6,102 nucleotides of DNA, taken from DSBX01 sp046484845. GTDB lineage: Bacteria > Hydrothermota > Tepidihabitantia > Tepidihabitantales > Tepidihabitantaceae. Positions 1-5,724 of this stretch are shown piece after piece. A model generated the notes under the pieces. The model ran no database searches. It had not been told where the DNA came from and saw only the letters and a list, made by a program, of their open reading frames with translations. The position numbers and the translations under genes were made by a program. The stretch covers positions 1 to 6,102 of the forward strand of contig JAWOIB010000039.1 in NCBI GenBank assembly GCA_046484845.1, given 5' to 3'. Numbering within the stretch: position 1 is the first letter of the stretch; every line of letters starts with the position of its first letter.

Positions 1-764
1 GCCAGCGCCTCATCCCAGGCCGGGTTCCAGTCCCCGTAGGGTGACGCAACCCCGACCGGCTGATGGCCGTGCTCGCGCAGGATTATCAGCGCCCTGCCGA
101 TGTTCTCACGGTTCTGTCGAGCGGTGGAGAAGACCTCATGCTGGTAACAGTGCACCTGGACATCCTGCCCTTCGAGCAGCCGGTCCAGTTCACCCAGCAG
201 CCGGCCGTGCGCCTCGGTGTTGAAGAACCAGCTGAAACTCATGCCGACCCGGTCCGCCAGCCGGCGGGTTGCTTCCATCTCCGCCCGACCGCAGTAATCG
301 GTGTCTACCCTGAACCCGAGCACGCTCGGGGCGCCGGCCGGGCAGGCAGCCAACCGGACGCAGGGCAGTGACTGAGCCTCCAGCAGGCGCCTGACCGCGG
401 TGGTCATCGCGCGGCGCGCCTCTCCCCTGTCGCGGGCGGCCACCCGTTCGACCACCGGCCGCGGCGCATCGGACGGAAACGCGCGGACCGCGGCCCGGCC
501 AGGCCGGGTAACTTCAACAACCCGGAACGGCAGCACCTCGACCGGGCCGTTGCCGGGAATGTGAGCAGCCGGAGAATCCCTGTCGGCCAGCAGGCCGCAG
601 CCCGGCGTACAGGCTCCCAGCGCAGCCGCCAACTCCCGGGTTCCGGTTCGGCCCGGAGCGACCAGCACCCGGGTCTCGACATCGGGCGAACCAGTGCGGT
701 AGGGAAACCCGGCCTGGCCAAGCAACTGCTCCCAGGCCGGGTCAGGCTTGAGCAGGACGATCAT
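1..764 (-). CDS. NodB/polysaccharide-deacetylase-like protein, 3' end missing
   Basis: The reading frame starts at ATG 764 and stays open to the window edge, giving 254 visible residues with the C-terminus missing. The C-terminal half looks like a NodB-homology (carbohydrate esterase 4) fold. FRVDTDY (151-157) fits motif 1, with D154 as candidate base and D156 as metal ligand. HCYQH (205-209) fits motif 2 with the two metal histidines but Cys instead of Ser/Thr. ASPYGDWN (240-247) fits motif 3, without the usual leading Arg. Family members remove N- or O-acetyl groups from glycans. The first ~145 residues are not recognised. There is no signal peptide, so the protein is predicted cytosolic. 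The start overlaps the flippase stop in ATGA, with GGGAG 7 nt upstream, which implies translational coupling and a role in the same glycan pathway. The fold call is fairly firm; activity and substrate are inferred. Confidence 0.72.
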   Translation of the reverse strand, partial: MIVLLKPDPAWEQLLGQAGFPYRTGSPDVETRVLVAPGRTGTRELAAALGACTPGCGLLADRDSPAAHIPGNGPVEVLPFRVVEVTRPGRAAVRAFPSDAPRPVVERVAARDRGEARRAMTTAVRRLLEAQSLPCVRLAACPAGAPSVLGFRVDTDYCGRAEMEATRRLADRVGMSFSWFFNTEAHGRLLGELDRLLEGQDVQVHCYQHEVFSTARQNRENIGRALIILREHGHQPVGVASPYGDWNPAWDEAL

Positions 765-2176
765 CGGCGGGCTCCCAGCCCGACATCCGCCGGCGTGATG
801 CCCCGCATCGCCAGCAGCACGACCGCGTACCCGGCCGTGCCGGCCGCACCGGCCAGGAACCAGTTCCAGTCCCGGAGCGCCAGCACGATGCCGACCAGCG
901 GCAGCAGCGCAACCGGTACCCAGAGCAGCCGCAGGCCCACGCGGGGCTGGACCAGTCCCAGCATGCCGGCCAGCATTAACCCGGCCAGCAGCGCCTCGCC
1001 CACGACCATCCCGACCGCGGCCCCGGTCGGACCGAACCGCAGCGCGCCCAGGACAATCAGCGCCAGCGCCACGCCGACCCCGATCGCGGTATTGACCGCA
1101 TACCGCCGCTCGCGGTCCGCGGCCAGTAGCGTGTACCCGCCCACCGTGCTGACAAGGCTCAGCGGGAAGAACCAGATGAGGACCCGCAGCACGCCCCCGG
1201 TCGGGGCGAACTCGCTCCCGAACAGCAGCACCGCCAGCTGCGGTGCCAGCAACAGCACCAGCAGGCACGCCGGCAGGGAAAGCGCCAGCGCCACCCTCAG
1301 CACCGTCCCGACCGTTCTCGCCAGCGCCGGATCCCCGGGCTCGCTGCCCCGGGCCCGGTACTGCCGGGCCGCGACCGGCAGGAAGACCGACTGGACCACC
1401 CGGTCCAGCATCAGCACGAAGAACACGAACCGGTGCGCGGCCGAGTACACCCCGGCGGCCGCGTCACCGCGCAGCAGCGCCAGTACGATGATCGGGGCGT
1501 TGACGTAGAACTGGCTCAGCACCGAGGCTACCCCGACCGGCAGCGCCTGGCGGGCGAGCGCGCGCCAAGCCCGGGGCTGCCAGCGCAGCCGGGGCAGGCC
1601 GTGACGCCGGGCGTGCGGGACGAGCAGGTACCCGGCCCCGGCCGCGGTCGCGGCAACGAACGCCACCGGCACCAGCAGCAACTGCCCGGGGCCGCGCACG
1701 AGCAGCAGCACCAGCAGGAAGTAGGCCAGGTTGGTCAGGATATGCCCGGCCGCGATGTGGTGCATCCGCTCCTCGCCGATGAGCGCCCATTCCAGCGCCA
1801 GCGCCTGCGCGAACACCCCGGTCGCGTACAACACCAACAGCCAGCGCATCTCGGCCGGGCGCGGCAGCAGCAGCGCGAACAGCACGATGCCGGCCAGCGC
1901 CAGCCCGGCCAGCAGCAGCCGGAGCGTCAGCACCTGCCCGGCCAGTTCCCGGATCCCGGACGGGTCCCGGGCCACGCTCCGCGTCCCGACGGTCAGCAGG
2001 CCGGCCTTGGTGACCATGATGCCGTAGGCCATCACCGACATCCCGAACGCGATCTGGCCGAACGCGTCCAGCCCGAGCCGGCGGGCGAGGACCGCGGTGA
2101 CCGCGAAGCCCAGCGCCCGGGTTAGGATTTCGCCGCCGAGCAAGAACCCGGCGTTACGCGCGGGCTTCTTGATCAC
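761..2176 (-). CDS. Wzx-type polysaccharide/lipid-linked oligosaccharide flippase
   Basis: This 471-residue protein is almost wholly hydrophobic, with about 12-14 likely membrane helices. The length and pattern match the MOP-superfamily polysaccharide transporters (Wzx/RfbX). Typical family features are the N-terminal helix followed by LARRLGLDAFGQIAF (30-44), the QFYVNAPIIVLALLRGDAAAG stretch (222-242), and GVYSAAHR (242-249). Members flip undecaprenyl-linked sugar units across the inner membrane for O-antigen, capsule or exopolysaccharide assembly. The start is GTG at 2176, overlapping the glycosyltransferase TGA in GTGA, with GGGAG 7 nt upstream. The stop overlaps the next ATG. These overlaps indicate co-translation with its neighbours. 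No wzy polymerase is visible, so it is unclear whether the unit is polymerised. A teichuronic acid or glycolipid exporter of the same family remains possible. Confidence 0.88.
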   Translation of the reverse strand: MIKKPARNAGFLLGGEILTRALGFAVTAVLARRLGLDAFGQIAFGMSVMAYGIMVTKAGLLTVGTRSVARDPSGIRELAGQVLTLRLLLAGLALAGIVLFALLLPRPAEMRWLLVLYATGVFAQALALEWALIGEERMHHIAAGHILTNLAYFLLVLLLVRGPGQLLLVPVAFVAATAAGAGYLLVPHARRHGLPRLRWQPRAWRALARQALPVGVASVLSQFYVNAPIIVLALLRGDAAAGVYSAAHRFVFFVLMLDRVVQSVFLPVAARQYRARGSEPGDPALARTVGTVLRVALALSLPACLLVLLLAPQLAVLLFGSEFAPTGGVLRVLIWFFPLSLVSTVGGYTLLAADRERRYAVNTAIGVGVALALIVLGALRFGPTGAAVGMVVGEALLAGLMLAGMLGLVQPRVGLRLLWVPVALLPLVGIVLALRDWNWFLAGAAGTAGYAVVLLAMRGITPADVGLGARR

Positions 2177-3327
2177 CGACCCGCTCCCGGTGTCCCGGCC
2201 GGGTCCAGCAGCCGGTCGTACAGCTCGGTCAGCCGGGCCGCGGCCGCGTCCCAGTTATGCTCGCGCTCGACCGCCGCCCGGCCCAGCCTGCCCATCCCGG
2301 CCGCCCGGGCAGGGTCGGCGAGCAGCTCGCGCAGCGCGTCGGCGACCGCTCCCGGGCTGGTCGGGTCAACCGCCAGGCCGCAGCCCGTCTCGCTGACCAC
2401 GGGCCCGATTTCCGGGAAGTCGCTGGCCAGCAGGGCCAGGCCGGCGGCCATGAACTCGAACAGCTTGTTCGGCTGGCCGGTGTAGTCGTTCTCGCGGCCG
2501 GGCTGAAGCAGAATGACCCCGACGTCGCAGCCCTCGAGCCGGGCAAGCAGTTCCGAGTAGGGCAGCCAGGCGCTGAACTCCACCCGGTCCGCCAGCCGCC
2601 GAGCACGCAGAAACTCCTGGGCCCAGTGCTCGATATCGGTTCCCGGGTCGAACCGACCGCACACCTCCAGCCGGGCGACCGGGAAGCCGGGCGCGACCTC
2701 GGCGAACGCCTTCAGCAACACGTCAAACCCGCGCGGGTAGCTGACCAGCCCGGTCCAGACGATGCAGCCGGTCGGGGGGCGGTCCGCCAGCGGCCGGGTC
2801 GGACGCGGCGGGTAGTTCCGGACCAGCAGCGGCTCCCGGCCCAGCCGCCGGAACCGCTCCGCGCGGGTGGCGTTGGTCTCGATAATCGCGTCCGCCTCCC
2901 GGGCCGCGCGCCGCTCCACCGACCGGACCACCGCGCCCGCGAAGGCGCGCACCGGCCAGGACAGATCAGCCCGGTCCCGGTACACCGCCGGGAACAGCTC
3001 GGTCGAATCGTAAATCACCTTCACCGCCGGCCGCCGGCGCTTGATGTCCAGCCCGACCCGCAACGCCCACGGGTCGAAACAATGGCAGACATCCGGCCGG
3101 CCCGCCTCCACCAGCTCCCGGACCGGCTGCAGCCGGGTGGTCTTCCGGACGCCGCTGGGCAGGACAACCGGCTGGAGCGTCACGCCCGGGATGGCGGCAG
3201 GCCGGCCGACCGCGGGCAAGCCGACCAGGGTCACCGCTAGGCCGTGGGCGGCCAGGGTCGCGGCCTCGCGGTGATAGAACCGGGAATAATCGACCGGCTG
3301 GGCGGTGGTTACCAGGCAGGTTTTCAA
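2173..3327 (-). CDS. Glycosyltransferase, GT4-like (GT-B fold), TTG start
   Basis: The 384-residue product, counted from TTG 3327, has GT-B architecture. The N-terminal half contains KTCLVTTAQPVDYSRFYHRE (2-21) and the HCFDPWALR segment (82-90). The C-terminal nucleotide-sugar-binding half contains VWTGLVSYPRGFDVLLKAF (190-208), DRVEFSAWLPYSELL (247-261) and PNKLFEFMAAGLALLASD (286-303). E291 fits the second Glu of the GT4 EX7E motif. The first position is T283, and related enzymes with NKLFEYMA motifs often lack that Glu too. It probably transfers a sugar onto a lipid-linked or surface-glycan acceptor at the cytosolic face of the membrane; donor and acceptor cannot be read. The TTG start is chosen because GGAGG lies 6 nt upstream and homology begins there. 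It sits 49 bp after the HDAC-family gene and overlaps the flippase by 4 bp. Confidence 0.87.
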   Translation of the reverse strand: MKTCLVTTAQPVDYSRFYHREAATLAAHGLAVTLVGLPAVGRPAAIPGVTLQPVVLPSGVRKTTRLQPVRELVEAGRPDVCHCFDPWALRVGLDIKRRRPAVKVIYDSTELFPAVYRDRADLSWPVRAFAGAVVRSVERRAAREADAIIETNATRAERFRRLGREPLLVRNYPPRPTRPLADRPPTGCIVWTGLVSYPRGFDVLLKAFAEVAPGFPVARLEVCGRFDPGTDIEHWAQEFLRARRLADRVEFSAWLPYSELLARLEGCDVGVILLQPGRENDYTGQPNKLFEFMAAGLALLASDFPEIGPVVSETGCGLAVDPTSPGAVADALRELLADPARAAGMGRLGRAAVEREHNWDAAAARLTELYDRLLDPAGTPGAGR

Positions 3328-3333
3328 CTGCGG

Positions 3334-3338
3334 CCTCC
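3334..3338 (-). promoter_or_regulatory. Ribosome-binding site for the TTG-started glycosyltransferase
   Basis: On the minus strand GGAGG is followed by a 6-nt spacer and TTG (3327-3325). It lies in the 49-bp gap after the HDAC-family stop. It decides the start: the same frame continues upstream to 3483, but those extra 52 codons overlap the preceding gene and encode Arg/Pro/Gly-rich sequence unlike a glycosyltransferase. Confidence 0.75.
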
Positions 3339-3376
3339 GGGTGCCGGTGCCGCCCGGCGCGGCCTTGCCGCCCGGC

Positions 3377-4405
3377 TCAGGCAGCGGGCGGCTCTGCCGG
3401 AGGCCCGCATTCCGGTTCCGGGTTCTCGCCCGGTGCGGCCCCGGCGTCCGTTGTCCCGGGTTGCTCCTCCCCCGCCGCGGCACCGGTCGGCGCCGGCTCG
3501 GCCGGGGGCGGTAGCTGGCCCAGCACCCTCAGGCATTCCCGGGCGGTATTGACGTGGATGTCAACGGTATCGGCCGTATCGTAGGCATACCCGCCGGCCA
3601 GCACCGGCACCACCGAAATGCCGCGCCGGTGACATCCCTCGATGACCATCCGGTCGCGCATCGCCAGCCCGCGCTTGCTCAGGCGCAACGCCCCGAGCTG
3701 GTCGTCGCGGTACGGATCCGCCCCGGCCACGTACACCACCAGCCCCGGCTGGTGCCCGTTCAGTATCCCGGGCAGCGCCTGGCCCAGCCGTTCGAGGTAG
3801 AGCTCGCTGCCGGTCTCGTCGTCCAGCCCGATATCCAAGTTCGACTCCTCCTTGATCGGGTACAGCCGTTCCTGGTGGATGGAAAAAGTGAACACCGCTG
3901 GCTCCTCGCGGAACGCCCGGGCGGTGCCGTTGCCCTGGTGCAGGTCGCAATCGATGACCGCGGCCCGCTCGACCAGGCCCTCGACCATCAGCTTCCGGAT
4001 GCCCACCGCCACGTCGTTGACGTAGCAGAAGCCCTCGCCGTGGTCCGGGAAAGCGTGGTGGAACCCGCCCCCGAGGTGCATCGCCACGCCGTCCTCGAGC
4101 GCGAACCGGCAGGCAAGGATCGTGCCCGCGGCGTGCAGCATGTAGCCGTGGACGACTTCCCAGGTCATCGGCAGTTCGGAGCGGACGGTCCGGGAGCTCC
4201 AGCGCAGGTTCAGCAGGTCGTCCACGTACTCGGGGGTGTGCACCAGCCGGACGTCGTCCGCATCCGGCTCCGGCGGCTCGTGTATGTCCTCGGGCCGGGC
4301 CAGGCCGGACTCCACCAGCCGGTCGCGCACCAGCCGGTACTTATCGGTGGGAAAGACGTGGGCGCCGATGTCCATCCCGTAGCGGTCGGAGTACACGAAC
4401 CTCAT
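3377..4405 (-). CDS. Histone-deacetylase-superfamily Zn-dependent deacetylase, class IV (HDAC11)-like
   Basis: This 342-residue protein contains a complete arginase/deacetylase-fold catalytic domain (about 1-295). The catalytic set is intact: tandem His H116-H117 in GGGFHHA; zinc ligands D154 and H156 in DCDLHQGNG and D230 in AGADP; and the transition-state Tyr Y273 in AGGYAY. These match HDAC8 H142/H143, D178, H180, D267 and Y306. DLHQGNG and VVYVAGAD followed by LGALRLS resemble class IV HDAC11 and bacterial relatives more than AcuC. Known relatives deacetylate acyl-lysine, acetylpolyamines or other small amides; the substrate here is unknown. Residues 296-342 are a Pro/Ala/Gly/Glu-rich, probably disordered tail. 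The ATG has GGGAG 5 nt upstream. As first gene of the probable operon it may act on a protein controlling glycan synthesis or on an acetylated metabolite; this is inference. Confidence 0.92.
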   Translation of the reverse strand: MRFVYSDRYGMDIGAHVFPTDKYRLVRDRLVESGLARPEDIHEPPEPDADDVRLVHTPEYVDDLLNLRWSSRTVRSELPMTWEVVHGYMLHAAGTILACRFALEDGVAMHLGGGFHHAFPDHGEGFCYVNDVAVGIRKLMVEGLVERAAVIDCDLHQGNGTARAFREEPAVFTFSIHQERLYPIKEESNLDIGLDDETGSELYLERLGQALPGILNGHQPGLVVYVAGADPYRDDQLGALRLSKRGLAMRDRMVIEGCHRRGISVVPVLAGGYAYDTADTVDIHVNTARECLRVLGQLPPPAEPAPTGAAAGEEQPGTTDAGAAPGENPEPECGPPAEPPAA

Positions 4406-4409
4406 CTCA

Positions 4410-4428
4410 GCTCCCGACCGCGGGGAGC
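4410..4428 (-). promoter_or_regulatory. Leader hairpin covering the HDAC-family ribosome-binding site
   Basis: In the predicted minus-strand transcript, GCTCCC (4428-4423) can pair perfectly with GGGAGC (4415-4410) across a 7-nt loop. The 3' arm contains the GGGAG ribosome-binding site of the HDAC-family gene, 5 nt before its ATG. Folding would hide the site, so it could limit translation of the first gene. A 6-bp G/C-rich stem can arise by chance in such GC-rich DNA. Confidence 0.35.
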
Positions 4429-4468
4429 GCGCGCCGCCGGGGGAATGCTCGACTGACCATCTAGGGTG

Positions 4469-4496
4469 ATTATAGAACCCGGCCCCGGGCTGTCAA
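4469..4496 (-). promoter_or_regulatory. Consensus sigma70-type promoter for the HDAC-headed operon
   Basis: On the minus strand there is a perfect -35 TTGACA (4496-4491), a 16-bp spacer and a perfect -10 TATAAT (4474-4469). Transcription is expected to start near 4462, giving a leader of about 57 nt before the ATG at 4405. The AT-rich boxes stand out in the GC-rich surroundings. A CCCGG-CC-CCGGG inverted repeat (4478-4489) lies in the spacer and could bind a regulator, though this is speculative. Confidence 0.87.
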
Positions 4497-4508
4497 ACGC
4501 CCGGCCCG

Positions 4509-4527
4509 GCGGCCTTGACCCGGCCGC
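4509..4527. promoter_or_regulatory. Operator-like inverted repeat around the etfA -35 box
   Basis: GCGGCC (4509-4514) and GGCCGC (4522-4527) form perfect 6-bp arms around the 7-bp centre TTGACCC, which holds the etfA -35 box. A dimeric regulator binding here would block RNA polymerase at etfA. The site lies only 12 bp from the -35 of the divergent operon. The arms are pure G/C, so chance occurrence in this composition is a real possibility. Confidence 0.3.
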
Positions 4528-4542
4528 TCGCCGGTCTACAAT
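4515..4542 (+). promoter_or_regulatory. Sigma70-type promoter for etfA
   Basis: TTGACC (4515-4520, five of six consensus) is followed by a 16-bp spacer and TACAAT (4537-4542, five of six). The expected start is near 4549, giving a leader of about 70 nt to the etfA ATG. It is back to back with the divergent operon promoter, with 18 bp between the two -35 boxes. Confidence 0.8.
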
Positions 4543-4555
4543 CTCGCGCGTTCGT

Positions 4556-4587
4556 CGCCGCCGGGGCGAGCCGGTCCCCTGGCGGCG
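4556..4587 (+). promoter_or_regulatory. Strong stem-loop in the etfA leader
   Basis: CGCCGCCGGGG (4556-4566) pairs with CCCC-T-GGCGGCG (4576-4587). This makes an 11-bp all-G/C stem with one bulged T (4580) and a 9-nt loop. It begins about 7 nt after the predicted transcription start and ends 20 nt before the ribosome-binding site. No T-run follows, so it is not an intrinsic terminator. It could stabilise the 5' end of the mRNA or bind a regulator; no known riboswitch class is recognised. Confidence 0.45.
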
Positions 4588-4607
4588 GGCAGTCGGCACG
4601 ACCGGCA

Positions 4608-4613
4608 GGGAGG
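4608..4613 (+). promoter_or_regulatory. Ribosome-binding site for etfA
   Basis: GGGAGG followed by a 6-nt spacer points to ATG 4620 as the start. It argues against an in-frame ATG at 4515, which coincides with the promoter -35 region and lies upstream of the predicted transcription start. Confidence 0.8.
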
Positions 4614-4619
4614 TCATTG

Positions 4620-5594
4620 ATGATACTTGTCTTTGGTGAGATTCGTGACGGCGCGGTCCGCAAACCATCCTACGAGGCCCTGCTCGTCGGCCACCTGCTG
4701 GCCGGCGCCCGGGCGGACAAAGTCGCGGTGGTCGTGCCCGGGGCGGACCCGGACCAGCCTGCCGCGGATCTGGCCCGGTTCGGGGTCGAGCAGGTCATCA
4801 CCGTCCGGGACCCGGGCCTGGCCCGGTACACCCCGGACGGATACGCCGGGGTGCTGGCCGAGGTCGCCTGGCGGCATGACGCCCCGCTGGTGGTGATTGC
4901 CGCGACCGCCACCGGCAAGGACCTCGCGGCCACGCTGGCCGCCCGGCTCGAATGCGGCCTCATCTCGGACGTCACCGGCATCGAGCAGGCGGACGGCGGG
5001 CTGGTCGCGGTCCGGCCCGTGTTTGCGGGCAAAGCCCTGCGCCGGGTCCGGCTGCCGGAGAAAGGCCCGCTGGTCATCTCCACCCGGCCCCGGTCGTTCG
5101 ACCAGCCCGAACCCGGCAGCGGCGCCGGCCCGGTCGTGGCCGAGGAGCTCAAGCCCGAACAGCTCCGGGCGGTGGTGACGGACATTGTCCGCACCGTCAC
5201 CGAAACGGTCGAGATTTCCGAGGCCGAGGTCATCATCTCCGGCGGCCGGGGCATCAAGGGCCCGGAGAACTTCGCGATGCTCGAAGAGCTCGCCCGAGTG
5301 CTCAACGCCGCGGTCGGGGCCTCCCGCGCGGCGGTGGACGCGGGCTGGCGCGACCACCAGTTCCAGGTCGGCCAGACCGGCAAAATCGTCGCCCCAACGG
5401 TGTACATCGCTTGCGGCATCTCCGGCGCGATCCAGCACCTCGTCGGGATGATCAACTCCAAATGCATCGTGGCGGTCAACAAGGACCCGGAGGCGAACAT
5501 CTTCAAGGTCGCGGACTACGGCATCGTCGGCGACATGTTCAAGCTTGTGCCGATGCTGATCGAAGAGTTTCGCAGGAAGAGGGCCGGCGCTTAG
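4620..5594 (+). CDS. etfA: Electron transfer flavoprotein, alpha subunit
   Basis: The 324-residue product has the usual EtfA length and layout. An N-terminal adenine-nucleotide-alpha-hydrolase-like domain begins MILVFGEIRDGAVRKPSYEA (1-20). The C-terminal FAD-binding domain (about 200-324) carries SGGRGIKGPENF (207-218), GASRAAVDAGW (233-243), GQTGKIVAP (251-259), GISGAIQHL (266-274) and the strongly conserved VNKDPEANIFKVADYGIVGD (286-305). EtfA pairs with EtfB as a cytosolic FAD heterodimer carrying electrons from acyl-CoA and other dehydrogenases to a quinone reductase or other acceptor. The ATG at 4620 is supported by GGGAGG 6 nt upstream and by the start of homology. The gene has its own promoter and appears monocistronic. 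etfB is usually directly adjacent, but upstream is the divergent HDAC-family gene and downstream a tRNA. No key FAD-domain motif appears to be missing. Confidence 0.96.
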   Translation: MILVFGEIRDGAVRKPSYEALLVGHLLAGARADKVAVVVPGADPDQPAADLARFGVEQVITVRDPGLARYTPDGYAGVLAEVAWRHDAPLVVIAATATGKDLAATLAARLECGLISDVTGIEQADGGLVAVRPVFAGKALRRVRLPEKGPLVISTRPRSFDQPEPGSGAGPVVAEELKPEQLRAVVTDIVRTVTETVEISEAEVIISGGRGIKGPENFAMLEELARVLNAAVGASRAAVDAGWRDHQFQVGQTGKIVAPTVYIACGISGAIQHLVGMINSKCIVAVNKDPEANIFKVADYGIVGDMFKLVPMLIEEFRRKRAGA

Positions 5595-5600
5595 CGCCGG
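5584..5600 (+). other. Hairpin spanning the etfA stop codon
   Basis: CCGGCGC (5584-5590) and GCGCCGG (5594-5600) form a perfect 7-bp stem with a TTA loop that contains part of the TAG stop. No T-run follows, only TTGACTCC, so it is at best a weak terminator or a 3'-end stabiliser for the etfA mRNA. It directly abuts the -35 box of the tRNA promoter. Confidence 0.4.
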
Positions 5601-5628
5601 TTGACTCCGCCGCCGGTTCAACTAACAT
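5601..5628 (+). promoter_or_regulatory. Promoter for tRNA-Pro
   Basis: TTGACT (5601-5606, five of six) is followed by a 16-bp spacer and TAACAT (5623-5628, four of six). The expected start near 5635 leaves about 8 nt of leader before the tRNA at 5643. It uses the same 16-bp spacing as the two promoters at 4469-4542. Confidence 0.6.
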
Positions 5629-5642
5629 CTTCCCGCAGAAGT

Positions 5643-5717
5643 CGGGGCGTGGCGCAGTTGGTTTAGCGCACCAGCTTGGGGTGCTGGGGGTCGCCCGTTC
5701 GAATCGGGTCGCCCCGA
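5643..5717 (+). tRNA. tRNA-Pro, anticodon GGG
   Basis: A full cloverleaf can be drawn. The acceptor is CGGGGCG/CGCCCCG (7 bp) with discriminator A5717. The D stem is GCGC/GCGC with loop AGTTGGTTTA. The anticodon stem is CCAGC/GCTGG with loop TTGGGGT and anticodon GGG at 5678-5680. The variable loop is GGGTC. The T stem is GCCCG/CGGGT with one G-U pair and loop TTCGAAT. The anticodon reads CCC and CCU proline codons. The 3' CCA is not encoded and must be added after transcription. The length is 75 nt without CCA. Confidence 0.96.
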
Positions 5718-5724
5718 TAGCAAT

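Noticed and set aside
561..1508. Plus-strand open frame of 315 codons opposite the flippase and deacetylase-like gene
   Set aside because: It is Ser/Ala/Pro/Thr/Arg-rich and antisense to two coding regions with clear family signatures.
1680..1930. Runs of CAGCAG-type triplets resembling a tandem repeat
   Set aside because: They are Leu/Ala codon runs on the minus strand within flippase membrane helices, irregular and explained by composition.
2257..3240. Plus-strand open frame of 327 codons opposite the glycosyltransferase
   Set aside because: The opposite strand encodes a clear GT4 protein. This frame is Gln/Arg/Pro-rich with no family features.
3328..3483. 52-codon N-terminal extension of the glycosyltransferase
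   Set aside because: It overlaps the HDAC-like coding region, is low-complexity, and the TTG at 3327 has a well-placed GGAGG and begins the homology.
3554..4456. Plus-strand open frame of 300 codons opposite the HDAC-like gene
   Set aside because: It is antisense to a gene with an intact catalytic motif set and runs into the opposing promoter region.
4515..4619. 35-codon N-terminal extension of EtfA
   Set aside because: It would start inside the promoter, ahead of the predicted transcription start. A good ribosome-binding site and the family N-terminus support 4620.
5584..5600. Hairpin at the etfA stop as an intrinsic terminator
   Set aside because: No T-rich run follows the stem, so it is listed only as a hairpin.
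4614..5621. Long minus-strand open frame of 335 codons covering etfA
   Set aside because: It is antisense to the well-conserved etfA, has no recognisable domain and is rich in Arg/Gly/Asp. Long antisense frames are expected in GC-rich DNA.
5643..5717. tRNA-Pro as an integration site for a mobile element
   Set aside because: No integrase gene and no repeat of the tRNA 3' end were seen in the window; the flanking genes are housekeeping.
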